Positions 17,491 to 26,539 of a stretch of 64,000 bases of DNA are shown piece after piece. The DNA lies in contig NZ_JBHTJT010000008.1 of assembly GCF_042676185.1 (NCBI RefSeq), positions 310,001 to 374,000 on the forward strand, written 5' to 3'. Position 1 is the first letter of the stretch. Every line of letters starts with the position of its first letter. The stretch comes from Tropicimonas aquimaris (GTDB lineage Bacteria; Pseudomonadota; Alphaproteobacteria; Rhodobacterales; Rhodobacteraceae). The position numbers were made by a program, and so were the translations under genes. The notes below the pieces were generated by a model. The model saw only the letters and a list, made by a program, of their open reading frames with translations, was not told where the DNA came from and searched no databases.

Positions 17491-18311
17491 TTCAGATCCT
17501 CGATGGCGACCATGTCCATGTCGGTGAAGCTCATGTTGTCCCCCGCCATCACCCAGCAGAAGGTGTAGGAGCCGGTGCCTGCACCGGAATGGATCGACCA
17601 GGGCGGGGAAACCGCGATCTGCTCGTTGCCGACGACGAGGTGGCGGGTTTCCTGCGGCTGGCCCATGAAGTGGAACACGCGCTGCCCCTCGGCCACGTCG
17701 AAATAGAGATAGGCTTCCATCCGGCGGTCATGCAGATGCGCGGGCATGGTGTTCCAGACCGAGCCGCCGTGCAGCTGGGTGTAGCCCATCATGAGCTGGC
17801 ACGACTTCACGCCGTCGGGGTGGATCGACTTGCAGATGGAGCGGTGGTTCGACGTTTCCTGTGCGCCGAGCGTGACCTGCTCCGCGTCCTCGGGACGGAT
17901 CAGGGTGGCCGGGTAGCTCTGGTGCGCCGGGGCGGAAGCGATGTAGAATCGCCCGTCTCCCGCGAAGGTGATTGGGCCCATTCCCATGCCCAGATAGAGC
18001 ATGTCGCCTTTGTTCAGCGTCCAGCTTTCGCCGCCGGCAGAAACGGTCCCGGTGCCGCCGATGTTGAGGATGCCGACCTCGCGGCGGTCGAGGAAGGAGG
18101 CGGTGCCGGTCTCGGGCACCGCGTCGAGGGACAGTTCCGCGCCGGCGGGGACGGCGCCGCCGACGATCAGCCGGTCGTAATGGGTATAGGTGAGGCGGAT
18201 TTCCCCGTCGGCGAAGGCGCTCTCCACGAGAAAGGTCTCGCGCAAGGCGGCCGTGTCGAAGGATTTAGCGGTCTTGGGATCAACCGCGTAGATGGATTTG
18301 ACGCTCAGCAT
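17487..18311 (-). CDS. kduI: 5-dehydro-4-deoxy-D-glucuronate isomerase
   Basis: A 274-residue cupin-fold zinc isomerase converting DKI to DKII. The zinc ligands of the family are present: H192, H194 and E199 (AHLHDRRMEAYLYF) and H241 (WSIHSGAGT). The C-terminus DMDMVAIEDLK is also typical. Start ATG at 18309-18311 with AAAGGA upstream. It overlaps kduD by 4 bp and follows the KdgF-like gene by 11 bp. This step is used in catabolism of unsaturated uronates from pectin, alginate-like, ulvan or glycosaminoglycan cleavage. Confidence 0.95.
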   Translation of the reverse strand: MLSVKSIYAVDPKTAKSFDTAALRETFLVESAFADGEIRLTYTHYDRLIVGGAVPAGAELSLDAVPETGTASFLDRREVGILNIGGTGTVSAGGESWTLNKGDMLYLGMGMGPITFAGDGRFYIASAPAHQSYPATLIRPEDAEQVTLGAQETSNHRSICKSIHPDGVKSCQLMMGYTQLHGGSVWNTMPAHLHDRRMEAYLYFDVAEGQRVFHFMGQPQETRHLVVGNEQIAVSPPWSIHSGAGTGSYTFCWVMAGDNMSFTDMDMVAIEDLK

Positions 18312-18322
18312 CGGTGGTCCTT

Positions 18323-18646
18323 TCATAGAAAATCGTCGCGGCGCGGCGTGAAGCAGTCGACCAGCAGGCCGGCTTCGACGCAGACGCAGCCATGTTCGGC
18401 GTTGGACGGAATCACGAAGCAATCGCCGGCAGAGATGCGGCGTGTCTCTCCGTTCATGGTGAAGTCGAAGACGCCTGACTCGACATAGGTCGATTGGGTG
18501 TGCGGATGGCTGTGCAGCGCTCCGACGCCGCCTGTGGAGAAGCGGAACTCCACCACCATCAGGTCCTGAGTCTCGGCGCGGACCCTGCGTTCCACACCTT
18601 CACCACTGTCGACCCATACGTCGATTTTAGAATTATCTTCAGTCAT
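18323..18646 (-). CDS. kdgF: KdgF-like cupin, unsaturated uronate ring-opening protein
   Basis: A 107-residue single cupin with the KdgF pattern VGALHSHPHTQ (likely metal ligands H45, H47, Q51) and NAEHG (H85), ending in LLVDCFTPRRDDFL, a tail characteristic of the family. KdgF turns 4,5-unsaturated uronate monomers into the linear ketone DKI, the substrate of KduI. It is the first gene of kdgF-kduI-kduD, starting 112 bp from the divergent GntR regulator. Confidence 0.85.
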   Translation of the reverse strand: MTEDNSKIDVWVDSGEGVERRVRAETQDLMVVEFRFSTGGVGALHSHPHTQSTYVESGVFDFTMNGETRRISAGDCFVIPSNAEHGCVCVEAGLLVDCFTPRRDDFL

Positions 18647-18758
18647 TTGCTTTGCCTCCCGGGGCGCTTCTGGGGGTTGTGCGACAGGTTGGTCATTGAC
18701 GGGATCTCTATAACTGACATATTAGATTTGCAACTGATACGTTAGGAATCGATCTGAT
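18647..18758. promoter_or_regulatory. divergent kdgF / GntR control region with three operator-like repeats
   Basis: Contains AACTGACATATTAG (18712-18725) and AACTGATACGTTAG (18732-18745), spaced 20 bp start to start (about two helical turns). A third related element, CTGATATGTCA (18754-18764), runs over the regulator's start codon. TGACATAT at 18714-18721 is an exact inverted match of ATATGTCA at 18757-18764. These are likely binding sites for the adjacent GntR protein, which would then control both directions. The binding is inferred. Confidence 0.6.
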
Positions 18759-19469
18759 ATGTCAAAAAATGTCTCCGACGCACCGTTGCGGCCGTCCGAC
18801 ATCCCGGTCAGTCAGCGCGTCTACGAACAGATCCGAGAGAGTATCATTTCCCTTGAATGGAAGCCGGGAACGAAGCTGTCGGAGAAGGACGTTGCCTCGG
18901 AGATCGGCGTCTCCAAGACGCCCGTTCGCGAGGCTTTCATCCGCCTGTCGGAAGAGGGGCTGATCGAGATCCGGCCAAAGAGCGGCAGCTACGTTTCCGA
19001 GATCAGCTTCGAGAAGGTCTATGAGGGCCTGATGCTGCGCCGCGCCATTGAAATGGCGGTCGCCGCCGAGGCCGCCAATCGGCGCACGACCCTCGATCTC
19101 GTGAACCTTCAGCAGCTTGTCGAGAGGCAGGTCGAAGCGGCAAGCGCCCGTGACGGCGTGGCATTTTTCGAGCTCGACCGGGATTTCCACCAGGCCCTGG
19201 CAAACATCGCCGCGATGCCCTCGGCGATCCGGCTGGTCCACATGGTGCGGGGCGCTGTCAGCCGGGTTCAGCGACTGAGGATCTCGCGCGGTGAGAACCG
19301 CCACATGCAGGTGATCGAAGAGCACCGGGCGATTGTTGCCGCCATGGAAAGCCGGGACGCCAGCGCTGCGTCGGCCGCAATGGATGCTCACCTCAACTGC
19401 GTCGAGATGTTCGCCAAGATCATCCGCAGTCCTGAAGTTCAAGAACACGTGACGCCCAAGGCGTCCTGA
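18759..19469 (+). CDS. GntR-family (FadR subfamily) regulator of the uronate genes
   Basis: A 236-residue regulator with an N-terminal winged helix (VYEQIRESIISLEWKPGTKL, ASEIGVSKTPVREAFIRLSE) and an all-helical FCD effector domain (residues 90-225; FFELDRDFHQALANIA, HRAIVAAMESRDASAA). FCD regulators such as UxuR, ExuR and KdgR analogues respond to uronates or their keto-deoxy products. Position between kdgF and the oligosaccharide transporter suggests it controls both, with repeats at 18712-18764 as operators. The ribosome site (AGGA) is weak, and the start codon lies inside one repeat, consistent with autoregulation. Confidence 0.88.
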   Translation: MSKNVSDAPLRPSDIPVSQRVYEQIRESIISLEWKPGTKLSEKDVASEIGVSKTPVREAFIRLSEEGLIEIRPKSGSYVSEISFEKVYEGLMLRRAIEMAVAAEAANRRTTLDLVNLQQLVERQVEAASARDGVAFFELDRDFHQALANIAAMPSAIRLVHMVRGAVSRVQRLRISRGENRHMQVIEEHRAIVAAMESRDASAASAAMDAHLNCVEMFAKIIRSPEVQEHVTPKAS

Positions 19470-19494
19470 AGCGCCCTGGGAGGGGAGGAGACTA

Positions 19495-20601
19495 ATGACA
19501 AACGTCGTGCTGGAAAGGGTTGTGAAGCGCTATGGCTCCGTCGAGGTGGTTCATGGCGTGGATCTGGAGGTTAAGGCCGGGGAATTCGTCGTGCTGGTCG
19601 GCCCGTCGGGCTGTGGCAAGTCCACGATTCTCCGCATGATCGCCGGGTTGGAGGACATATCCGGCGGGCGGGTCTCGATCGGCGACAAGATCGTCAACCG
19701 CGTCGCCCCGAAAGACCGGGACGTGGCGATGGTGTTTCAGAACTACGCCCTCTATCCGCATCTCTCCGTGGAGCAGAATATCGGCTTCGGCCTGCGCCTG
19801 CGCGGTTTTGCCAAGGAGCAACGGCATGAACTGGTGCAGGAGGCGGCCTCCATCCTCGGGCTGACCGAGTACCTCGACCGCCGGCCCGCCGACCTTTCGG
19901 GTGGGCAACGCCAGCGGGTCGCGATGGGCCGGGCGATCGTGCGGGATCCGGCGGTGTTCCTCTTTGACGAGCCGCTCTCGAACCTCGACGCCAAGCTGCG
20001 CAACAAGATGCGAGCCGAGATCAAGCGCCTCCACGGCCGCCTCGGGACCACCTCGATCTATGTCACCCACGATCAGGTGGAAGCCATGACGCTGGCGGAC
20101 CGGATCGCCATCCTGAAGGACGGCTACATCGAACAGGTTGGCACGCCGATCGAGATCTTCCAGAACCCGGCCAATGCCTTTGTGGCCGGCTTCATGGGCT
20201 CCCCGCCGATGAACCTCATTCCGGGCAGCCTCGCCGGCGCGGCCCGATCGCCGGTCCTGAAGCTGCGCGATGGCACCGTGGTGACCTTGCCGGCGATCGC
20301 CCTTGGCGGCTTCAGCGAAGGATCGGAGGTCCAGCTTGGCCTTCGGCCGGAGATCATCCGCCTTGCCGATCCGAACGCGACGGTCGCCCCGGCGGCGCAG
20401 GTGCGGGTGGACCTGGTGGAATCCCTCGGGATGGAGAGCCTGATCCACGCAACGCTCGGCGACACCGAGATCGTCATCAAGGCGCCCGGTGTCGTGCTGC
20501 TGGAAGCCGGCTCCACAGTCGGGATCGAGATCGATGCCGAGAACTGCCACCTCTTCACCGGCGCTACCGGCGCCCGTATCGAGCTTGCGAGGGCGGCATG
20601 A
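19495..20601 (+). CDS. sugar ABC transporter ATPase, UgpC/MsmK type
   Basis: A 368-residue ATPase with Walker A GPSGCGKS (about residue 36), Q-loop VFQNYALYPHLSV, signature LSGGQRQRV (about 134), FDEPLSNLDAKLR and a C-terminal TOBE/regulatory domain (VQLGLRPEIIRLAD). It energises CUT1-family oligosaccharide importers. Start ATG at 19495 behind GGGAGGGGAGG. The stop overlaps the first permease by 4 bp. Confidence 0.92.
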   Translation: MTNVVLERVVKRYGSVEVVHGVDLEVKAGEFVVLVGPSGCGKSTILRMIAGLEDISGGRVSIGDKIVNRVAPKDRDVAMVFQNYALYPHLSVEQNIGFGLRLRGFAKEQRHELVQEAASILGLTEYLDRRPADLSGGQRQRVAMGRAIVRDPAVFLFDEPLSNLDAKLRNKMRAEIKRLHGRLGTTSIYVTHDQVEAMTLADRIAILKDGYIEQVGTPIEIFQNPANAFVAGFMGSPPMNLIPGSLAGAARSPVLKLRDGTVVTLPAIALGGFSEGSEVQLGLRPEIIRLADPNATVAPAAQVRVDLVESLGMESLIHATLGDTEIVIKAPGVVLLEAGSTVGIEIDAENCHLFTGATGARIELARAA

Positions 20602-21587
20602 GCGTCATGACCGACCCGGGAGTGTCACATACATCCGTGTTGACGCCGCCGTCCGAATTCGACCTTCCGCCGCTCTCGCTGGGGCAAAGGTTCTTCGCCA
20701 GCATCGTGCGCAACTGGCAGATCTACCTGATGCTGGCGCCGATGGTGATCTACTTCCTGATCTTCGCCTATCGGCCGATGCTCGGGCTCACCATCGCCTT
20801 CAAGGATTTCTCGCTGTTCAAGGGAATCTGGGGCAGCCCCTGGGTGGGGCTGGAGCACTTCCGGACCCTCTTCGAAGACCCCTATTTCTGGCGCGCGGTC
20901 AAGAACACGGTGATCATCTCCGGCCTCAGCCTGATCTTCGCCTTCCCGGCGCCGATCATCCTGGCGCTGATGTTCAACGAACTGCGGCACCAGGGCTTCA
21001 AGCGCATGGCGCAGACCATCGCCTACCTGCCGCATTTCATCTCCATCGTCATCGTCGCCGGTATCGTGGTGAACTTCTTCGCCCCCTCCGGCATCGTGAA
21101 TCTGATCCTGATGAAACTGGGCGCGGAGGATCCCACCTACTTCCTGACCAAGCCGGAATGGTTCCGGCCGATCTTCATCGGCTCGAACATCTGGAAGGAA
21201 GCGGGCTTCGAGTCGATCATCTACCTCGCGGCCATCGCCGGTGTCTCGCCCTCGCTCTACGAAAGCGCCAAGGTGGATGGAGCAACGCGGTTCCAGATGA
21301 TGTACCTCATCACGCTGCCCTGCATCCTGCCTACGATCCTGATCATGCTGATCATCCGCATCGGCAATCTGCTGGAGGTGAGCTTCGAATACGTGATCCT
21401 GCTCTACCAGCCGGCGACCTACGAGACCGCCGACGTGATCACTACCTGGATTTATCGCCAGGGCCTTCAGAACAACAATTACGACGTCGCGACGGCTGCG
21501 GGTGTGTTCAACGCGGTGGTGGCCTTCACCCTCGTGATCACCGCGAACCGCCTGTCCAAGCGCCTGTCCAAGACGTCGCTGTGGTGA
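20598..21587 (+). CDS. oligosaccharide ABC transporter permease, LplB/YteP type
   Basis: A 329-residue integral membrane protein with about six segments and the EAA loop YESAKVDGATRFQMMYLITL. The leading cytoplasmic tail and AYRPMLGLTIAFKDFSLFKG resemble the LplB/YteP branch of CUT1 permeases. In Firmicutes, members of this branch import rhamnogalacturonan- and other uronide-derived oligosaccharides. The role here is inferred from family and neighbours. It is followed 10 bp later by its partner permease. Confidence 0.9.
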   Translation: MSVMTDPGVSHTSVLTPPSEFDLPPLSLGQRFFASIVRNWQIYLMLAPMVIYFLIFAYRPMLGLTIAFKDFSLFKGIWGSPWVGLEHFRTLFEDPYFWRAVKNTVIISGLSLIFAFPAPIILALMFNELRHQGFKRMAQTIAYLPHFISIVIVAGIVVNFFAPSGIVNLILMKLGAEDPTYFLTKPEWFRPIFIGSNIWKEAGFESIIYLAAIAGVSPSLYESAKVDGATRFQMMYLITLPCILPTILIMLIIRIGNLLEVSFEYVILLYQPATYETADVITTWIYRQGLQNNNYDVATAAGVFNAVVAFTLVITANRLSKRLSKTSLW

Positions 21588-21597
21588 GGACAGACAG

Positions 21598-22491
21598 ATG
21601 AGCATCTCTACCGGATCCTTCGACCTCTACAGCCGCGGCGACAAGTTCTTCGGCTGGGCCGTGACCATCCTGCTGGGGCTTTTCGTGGCCTCGACGCTCT
21701 ATCCCTTCGTCTATGTGCTCTCCGCCTCCATGTCCTCGGGCGCGGCGGTGGCACGCGGCGACGTTGTGCTGACACCCAAGGAGATCACCTTCGACGCCTT
21801 TCGCTACGTGATGGCGGACCGGCAGTTCTGGGTCGCCTACGGCAACACCTTCTACTACACGATTGTCGGCACGCTCACCTCGCTCGCCTTCATCATCCCA
21901 GGCGCCTACGCGCTGAGCCGGCCGCAGCTGCCCTTCCGCTCGGGCTTCAACCTCTTCGTGGCCTTCACGCTGTGGTTCAACGCGGGCATGATCCCGGTCT
22001 TCCTGAACATCCGGGATCTGGGCATCCTCGACACGCGCTTCGCGATCATTATCGCCTTCGCCGTAAATGCTTTCAACGCGATCCTGATGCGGAACTTTTT
22101 CGAAAGCGTGCCGCGCTCCTTCGAGGAAGCCGCGCGGATGGACGGTGCCAACGATTTCCAGATCCTCTGGCGGGTCTACATGCCGCTCTCGAAGCCCGCG
22201 ATCATCACCGTCGCGCTGTTCTGCGCCGTGTTCCGGTGGAACGGGTACTTCTGGGCGATGGTCATCCTGCGCGACCAGGACAAGCTTCCGCTGCAGGTCT
22301 ATCTCAAGGAGATCATCGTCGAGCTCAACATGAGCGACGAATTCGCGACCGATCTGCTGTCCTCGAGCTACTCCTTCGAGACCGCGATCGCCGCCATCAT
22401 CGTGCTGTCCATCATCCCGGTCATCATCGTCTACCCCTACATCCAGAAGTACTTCCAGAAGGGCGTGATGCTGGGCGGTGTGAAGGAATAA
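21598..22491 (+). CDS. oligosaccharide ABC transporter permease, LplC/YtcP type
   Basis: A 297-residue second permease of the CUT1 pair, with the EAA loop EEAARMDGANDFQILWRVYM and the tail YPYIQKYFQKGVMLGGVKE that is almost diagnostic for the LplC/YtcP branch. It forms a heterodimer with the preceding permease and docks the UgpC-type ATPase. ATG at 21598 behind GAGGACAG. Confidence 0.9.
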   Translation: MSISTGSFDLYSRGDKFFGWAVTILLGLFVASTLYPFVYVLSASMSSGAAVARGDVVLTPKEITFDAFRYVMADRQFWVAYGNTFYYTIVGTLTSLAFIIPGAYALSRPQLPFRSGFNLFVAFTLWFNAGMIPVFLNIRDLGILDTRFAIIIAFAVNAFNAILMRNFFESVPRSFEEAARMDGANDFQILWRVYMPLSKPAIITVALFCAVFRWNGYFWAMVILRDQDKLPLQVYLKEIIVELNMSDEFATDLLSSSYSFETAIAAIIVLSIIPVIIVYPYIQKYFQKGVMLGGVKE

Positions 22492-22564
22492 CGCCAACTG
22501 CGGGGCTGCCGCCCGGCCGGGCGGCTCCCCATACGACACATCAAATCCTTAGGGAGGAATATAG

Positions 22565-24133
22565 ATGACACTCAAGACCCTTCTCATGGGGGCTGTGGCT
22601 TCGGCTGCGCTTTTGACACCTGGCAGCTACGGACCGGCCCAGGCCGAGCCCATCGTCAGCGAGCCCCTGGAACTCGACGTATTCATGCACTTCCGCGACA
22701 AGTACGGTTGGAACACCGACTGGCCGGTCGCGCAGAAGGTCTCCGAGGCGACCGGCATCACCCTGAACGGCACCGCGCCGGTCGGGGCAGGGGACAGCCG
22801 CGAGCTGTTCAACCTGATGATCGCCTCCGGTGACATACCCGACATCGTGGGCGGCGAATTCAGCGGCGCCGGCGTGAAGGAGGCTTTCGACCAGTACGGC
22901 ATGGAGGGCGCCTTCCTGCCCCTTAACGACCTGATCGCCGAGCACGCGCCCGACATCCAGAAAGTGCTGGATGAAAACCCGACCATCCGCTCCGCGATCT
23001 CGGCGCCGGATGGCAACATCTACTACATCCCCTACCTGCCGGACGGCGATGTCGGCCGCGTCTGGTTCGTGCGCCAGGACTGGCTCGATGCGCTCGGTCT
23101 GGAGCAGCCCAAGACCGTGGATGAGCTTTATGACGTCCTCGTCGCCTTCCGCGACAAGGATCCGAACGGGAACGGTCAGGCCGACGAGGTGCCGTACTTC
23201 AACCGCCACGCCGAAGAGGCGATCCGCCTCGTCAACCTGTGGGGCGCGCGGTCGACCGGGTCGGACAGCTACCACCAGTTCTATATCGAGGACGGCAAGG
23301 TGGTGCATCCCTATGCCCACGAGAACTTCAAGGTGGGCATCTCGAACGTCGCGGCCTGGTACCAGGAAGGGCTGATCGACAAGGAGATCTTCACCCGCAA
23401 GTCGCGTGCGCGCGACGAGCTTCTTGGCGGCAACATGGGCGGCGTGACCCACGACTGGGTGGCCTCCACCGCGGCCTACAACGACAAGCTCGCCGCTGAG
23501 ATCGAGGGCTTCTCCTTCCTGCCGATGGCGCCGCCGGCCGACATCAACGGCGAAGTCTGGGAAGAGCATGGCCGGATCAACGTGAAACCCTCCGGCTGGG
23601 CCATCGGCTACAGCAACGAGCACCCCGAGGAGACGATCAAGTTCTTCAACTTCTACTTCACCGAAGAAGGCCAGCGGATCGCAAACTTTGGCGTCGAGGG
23701 GCTGACCTACGACATGGTCGACGGAAAACCGGTGTTCAAGGACAGCGTGCTGAATGGCGACGGTTCGGTCGTGGCGCAGCTGTGGGAGATCGGAGCGCAG
23801 ATCCCGATCGGCTTCCCGCAGGACTACGAGTACGAGCGCCAGTGGACCAACGACCTCGCCCTGAAGGGAATCGAGATGTATACCGAGGGCGGATACGTGG
23901 TCGAGCAGTTCCCGGGCATCGCCATGAATGCCGAGGAAAAGGCCATCTACGACAAGTCCTGGCCGAACATCCTCTCCTTCATGCAGGAAAGCTACGAGAA
24001 GTGGATTCTCGGCGCGGCCGACGTCGAGGCCGAGTGGTCCGACTACCAGGCGCAACTTGAGCGACTGGGCTACTCGGATGTCCTGGCAGCCCTGCAGACC
24101 GCCTACGAGCGGCAGTACGGCGGCTCCAACTGA
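22565..24133 (+). CDS. oligosaccharide-binding protein, LplA/YtcQ type
   Basis: A 522-residue extracytoplasmic solute-binding protein. The signal peptide (MTLKTLLMGAVASAALLTPG) ends near AQA-EP, with no lipobox, so it should be a free periplasmic protein. It belongs to the long (500+ residue) family-1 binders of the LplA/YtcQ group (FRDKDPNGNGQADEVPYF, EETIKFFNFYFTEEGQRI), which carry oligosaccharides rather than monosaccharides. AGGGAGGAATATAG precedes the ATG. It is downstream of its permeases, 73 bp before the lyase gene. Confidence 0.9.
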   Translation: MTLKTLLMGAVASAALLTPGSYGPAQAEPIVSEPLELDVFMHFRDKYGWNTDWPVAQKVSEATGITLNGTAPVGAGDSRELFNLMIASGDIPDIVGGEFSGAGVKEAFDQYGMEGAFLPLNDLIAEHAPDIQKVLDENPTIRSAISAPDGNIYYIPYLPDGDVGRVWFVRQDWLDALGLEQPKTVDELYDVLVAFRDKDPNGNGQADEVPYFNRHAEEAIRLVNLWGARSTGSDSYHQFYIEDGKVVHPYAHENFKVGISNVAAWYQEGLIDKEIFTRKSRARDELLGGNMGGVTHDWVASTAAYNDKLAAEIEGFSFLPMAPPADINGEVWEEHGRINVKPSGWAIGYSNEHPEETIKFFNFYFTEEGQRIANFGVEGLTYDMVDGKPVFKDSVLNGDGSVVAQLWEIGAQIPIGFPQDYEYERQWTNDLALKGIEMYTEGGYVVEQFPGIAMNAEEKAIYDKSWPNILSFMQESYEKWILGAADVEAEWSDYQAQLERLGYSDVLAALQTAYERQYGGSN

Positions 24134-24206
24134 CCACCTGCAACACCCTGGCGGCGGGCGCCTTCGTGCCCGCCGCTTCCCGCGATACAAGTCGGTCGAG
24201 GATGGC

Positions 24207-26537
24207 ATGGCGAACAAGAACAGCACCAAACACGAGCACGAAGACCTGCCAAGGTCGCCCCTGCTGCAGCCCGACGAAAACGTTCTGACGGTTCGGTATT
24301 CGCCGGACGAGCGTCGCGAGGTGATCGAGAACCCGCCTCGGTTCCAGTGGATCCCCCCACAGATCGGACGCCACAGCTACGAGCTTCAGCTCCAGCGCCT
24401 CTCCGTGAGCGGGCAGCCGGAAGGCAAGCCGACGTATTTCACCGGGATCGCCTTTCCGTTCTTCACGCCGGCGGAGCCGGTGGAACCGGGCTCCTACAGC
24501 TGGAGATACCGGACCGTTTCCGATGCGCGCGGCCCCAGTGACTGGAGCCAATCCCGCAGATTCATCGTGCCGGCTGACGCGATCGTGGCGCCGGTTGCAT
24601 TCGACCGGAAACGGGCCGCCGGCATTCGCCCGCGCCTTGCCATCGCGGCCGACGGCCACAAGGCGTTGATCTCCAGACTGGACGAGATGCCGGCCTGGGC
24701 TGCGTTCGTCGAGCGGAGCGTGTTGTCCTGGGTCGAGAAGGACATTCCCGCCGAGCCCGAGGCCTATCCGAACAACCTGCGCACGGCCGAGCTCTGGCGT
24801 CGATCCTACATCACCTGCCAGGAGGCGCTTTATGGCATCCGCAACCTGGCGGTGGCCGGCGTTCTGCAACGCGATGCAAAGCTGACAGCGCGCGCCAAGG
24901 ACTGGCTCCTCGCGGTTGCCCAATGGGACCCGGAGGGTCCGACCTCGCGCTCCTACAACGACGAGGCGGCGTTCCGCTGCGCGACGGCGCTCGCGTGGGG
25001 CTATGACTGGTTGCGTACGGAACTTTCGCCAGACGAGGCCGACGCCGTGCGTTCGGCGCTTAAGGCGCGTGGGGAACAGGTCGCGCGGCACGTCATGCAC
25101 GCCTCGCGCATCGACTCCTTCCCCTATGACAGCCACGCGGTGAGGGCGGTGTCGGCCGTCATGGTACCCGTTGGTCTTGCGCTGGCTGGCGAAGACGCGG
25201 AGGGCACGGAATGGCTCGACTTTGCGGCCAACTACCTTGCCGGGCCCTACAGCGCCTGGGCGGACGAAGAAGGCGGCTGGGCCGAGGGCATCCACTACTG
25301 GACCACGGCCATGTGCTACGCGCTCGAGGCCGCGACGCTCCTTCGAAACGCGACCGGATTGAACGTCTTTGATCGCCCCTTCTTCCGCAACACCGGCAAT
25401 TTCCCCCTGTACTGCCGCCCGGCCTGGACGCGGCGCGGGACCTTCGGAGACGACTCCACGCTCGGCGATGCGCCAAGCCCGAAGATCGCCCGCAACATGC
25501 GCCTGTTAGCCGCCGCGACCGGCACGCCGGAGTTTGCCGGCTACGCCGACCAGATCGAGACCCTCTCGGACAGCGACGAGAGCGCGTTCTACAATTATGG
25601 CTGGTGGGATTTCCGCTTCGACGATCTCCTGAGAGAGGCCAGCTTCGGACCCGTGGACGCCGCAAGCATGCCCCCCGAACCTCGGATCAAGCTCTTCCCG
25701 GGCGTGGGCTGGACCTCGCTCCAGTCCCGCATGGATGATCCCGATCACCAGATCCACTGCGTGTTCAAGTCCAGCCCCTTTGGCTCGATCAGCCATTCCC
25801 ACGCCGATCAGAATGCGTTCTGCCTCTCGGCCTTCGGTGACGACATCCTGGTGCAGAGCGGTCACTATATTGCGCACAATTCCTCGATGCACCGCAAATG
25901 GCGTCGCCAGACGTTGTCAAAGAACGCCCTGCTGATCGACGGACAAGGCCAATACGCCGATGTCGACAAATTCCTCGCCCGGCAGGCCTCGGGCGCAATT
26001 GTGGCCCATGGAGATCGGGAGAACCACCAATGGGCCGTAGGTGACGCCACCGATGCCTATCGGCAGATGATCCCCGACCTCCTCCGGGCGGAACGACAGC
26101 TGCACATGATCTTTGGATGTGCCTTCGTCGTGATCGACCATGTGGCGGCCAGCCGGTCTGTTCCGGTCTCCTGGTTCGGGCATACACTGGGGCAGGTCGA
26201 GACCGGCGATCGTTCGGCGACCATTGATACAGCACACGCTATGACCGGGATCGAAGTTGTCTACAGCAGCGGTTCTGTCGAGGGCCTCTCGGTGATCGGA
26301 GGTTTCGACGATGTCGATGCTGCGGAGGTTGAAGGGCTGGAGACGTCGCGACGGCTGTCAATCGATTTGGCGCCAGCCAAGTCCCACGTTCTTGCGACCC
26401 TGATTCTGCCTGTTCGAAAGCAGGAGACGCCAAAGGTCATGTGCTTCGTTGAAGACCAGGGGTTCGGGAGGATCCTCTATTGCGTACGTCAGCGCTTTGA
26501 CCCGGTCTGCGTTCCTCTGGCTCCGCAACCAGGTTGA
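24207..26537 (+). CDS. heparinase II/III-family polysaccharide lyase, cytoplasmic
   Basis: A 776-residue protein. It has an N-terminal beta-rich domain of the type that precedes heparinase II/III proteins (residues 20-130, NPPRFQWIPPQIGRHSYELQ), an alpha/alpha toroid (about 160-480; EGGWAEGIHYWTTAMCYALE) and the heparinase II/III beta-sandwich with SISHSHADQNAFCLSAFGDD (about 525-545). There is no signal peptide, so it should act in the cytosol on imported oligosaccharide. It would release unsaturated uronate by beta-elimination for KdgF and KduI. The start ATG at 24207 follows GAGGATGGC. Only about 5-15 bp separate the stop from IS1595-type sequence, so the original C-terminus may be altered. 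The substrate is unknown. Confidence 0.82.
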   Translation: MANKNSTKHEHEDLPRSPLLQPDENVLTVRYSPDERREVIENPPRFQWIPPQIGRHSYELQLQRLSVSGQPEGKPTYFTGIAFPFFTPAEPVEPGSYSWRYRTVSDARGPSDWSQSRRFIVPADAIVAPVAFDRKRAAGIRPRLAIAADGHKALISRLDEMPAWAAFVERSVLSWVEKDIPAEPEAYPNNLRTAELWRRSYITCQEALYGIRNLAVAGVLQRDAKLTARAKDWLLAVAQWDPEGPTSRSYNDEAAFRCATALAWGYDWLRTELSPDEADAVRSALKARGEQVARHVMHASRIDSFPYDSHAVRAVSAVMVPVGLALAGEDAEGTEWLDFAANYLAGPYSAWADEEGGWAEGIHYWTTAMCYALEAATLLRNATGLNVFDRPFFRNTGNFPLYCRPAWTRRGTFGDDSTLGDAPSPKIARNMRLLAAATGTPEFAGYADQIETLSDSDESAFYNYGWWDFRFDDLLREASFGPVDAASMPPEPRIKLFPGVGWTSLQSRMDDPDHQIHCVFKSSPFGSISHSHADQNAFCLSAFGDDILVQSGHYIAHNSSMHRKWRRQTLSKNALLIDGQGQYADVDKFLARQASGAIVAHGDRENHQWAVGDATDAYRQMIPDLLRAERQLHMIFGCAFVVIDHVAASRSVPVSWFGHTLGQVETGDRSATIDTAHAMTGIEVVYSSGSVEGLSVIGGFDDVDAAEVEGLETSRRLSIDLAPAKSHVLATLILPVRKQETPKVMCFVEDQGFGRILYCVRQRFDPVCVPLAPQPG

Positions 26538-26539
26538 AT

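Noticed and set aside
22541..24229. 562-codon minus-strand frame opposite the oligosaccharide-binding protein gene
   Set aside because: Antisense shadow; the plus-strand product has a signal peptide and family motifs.
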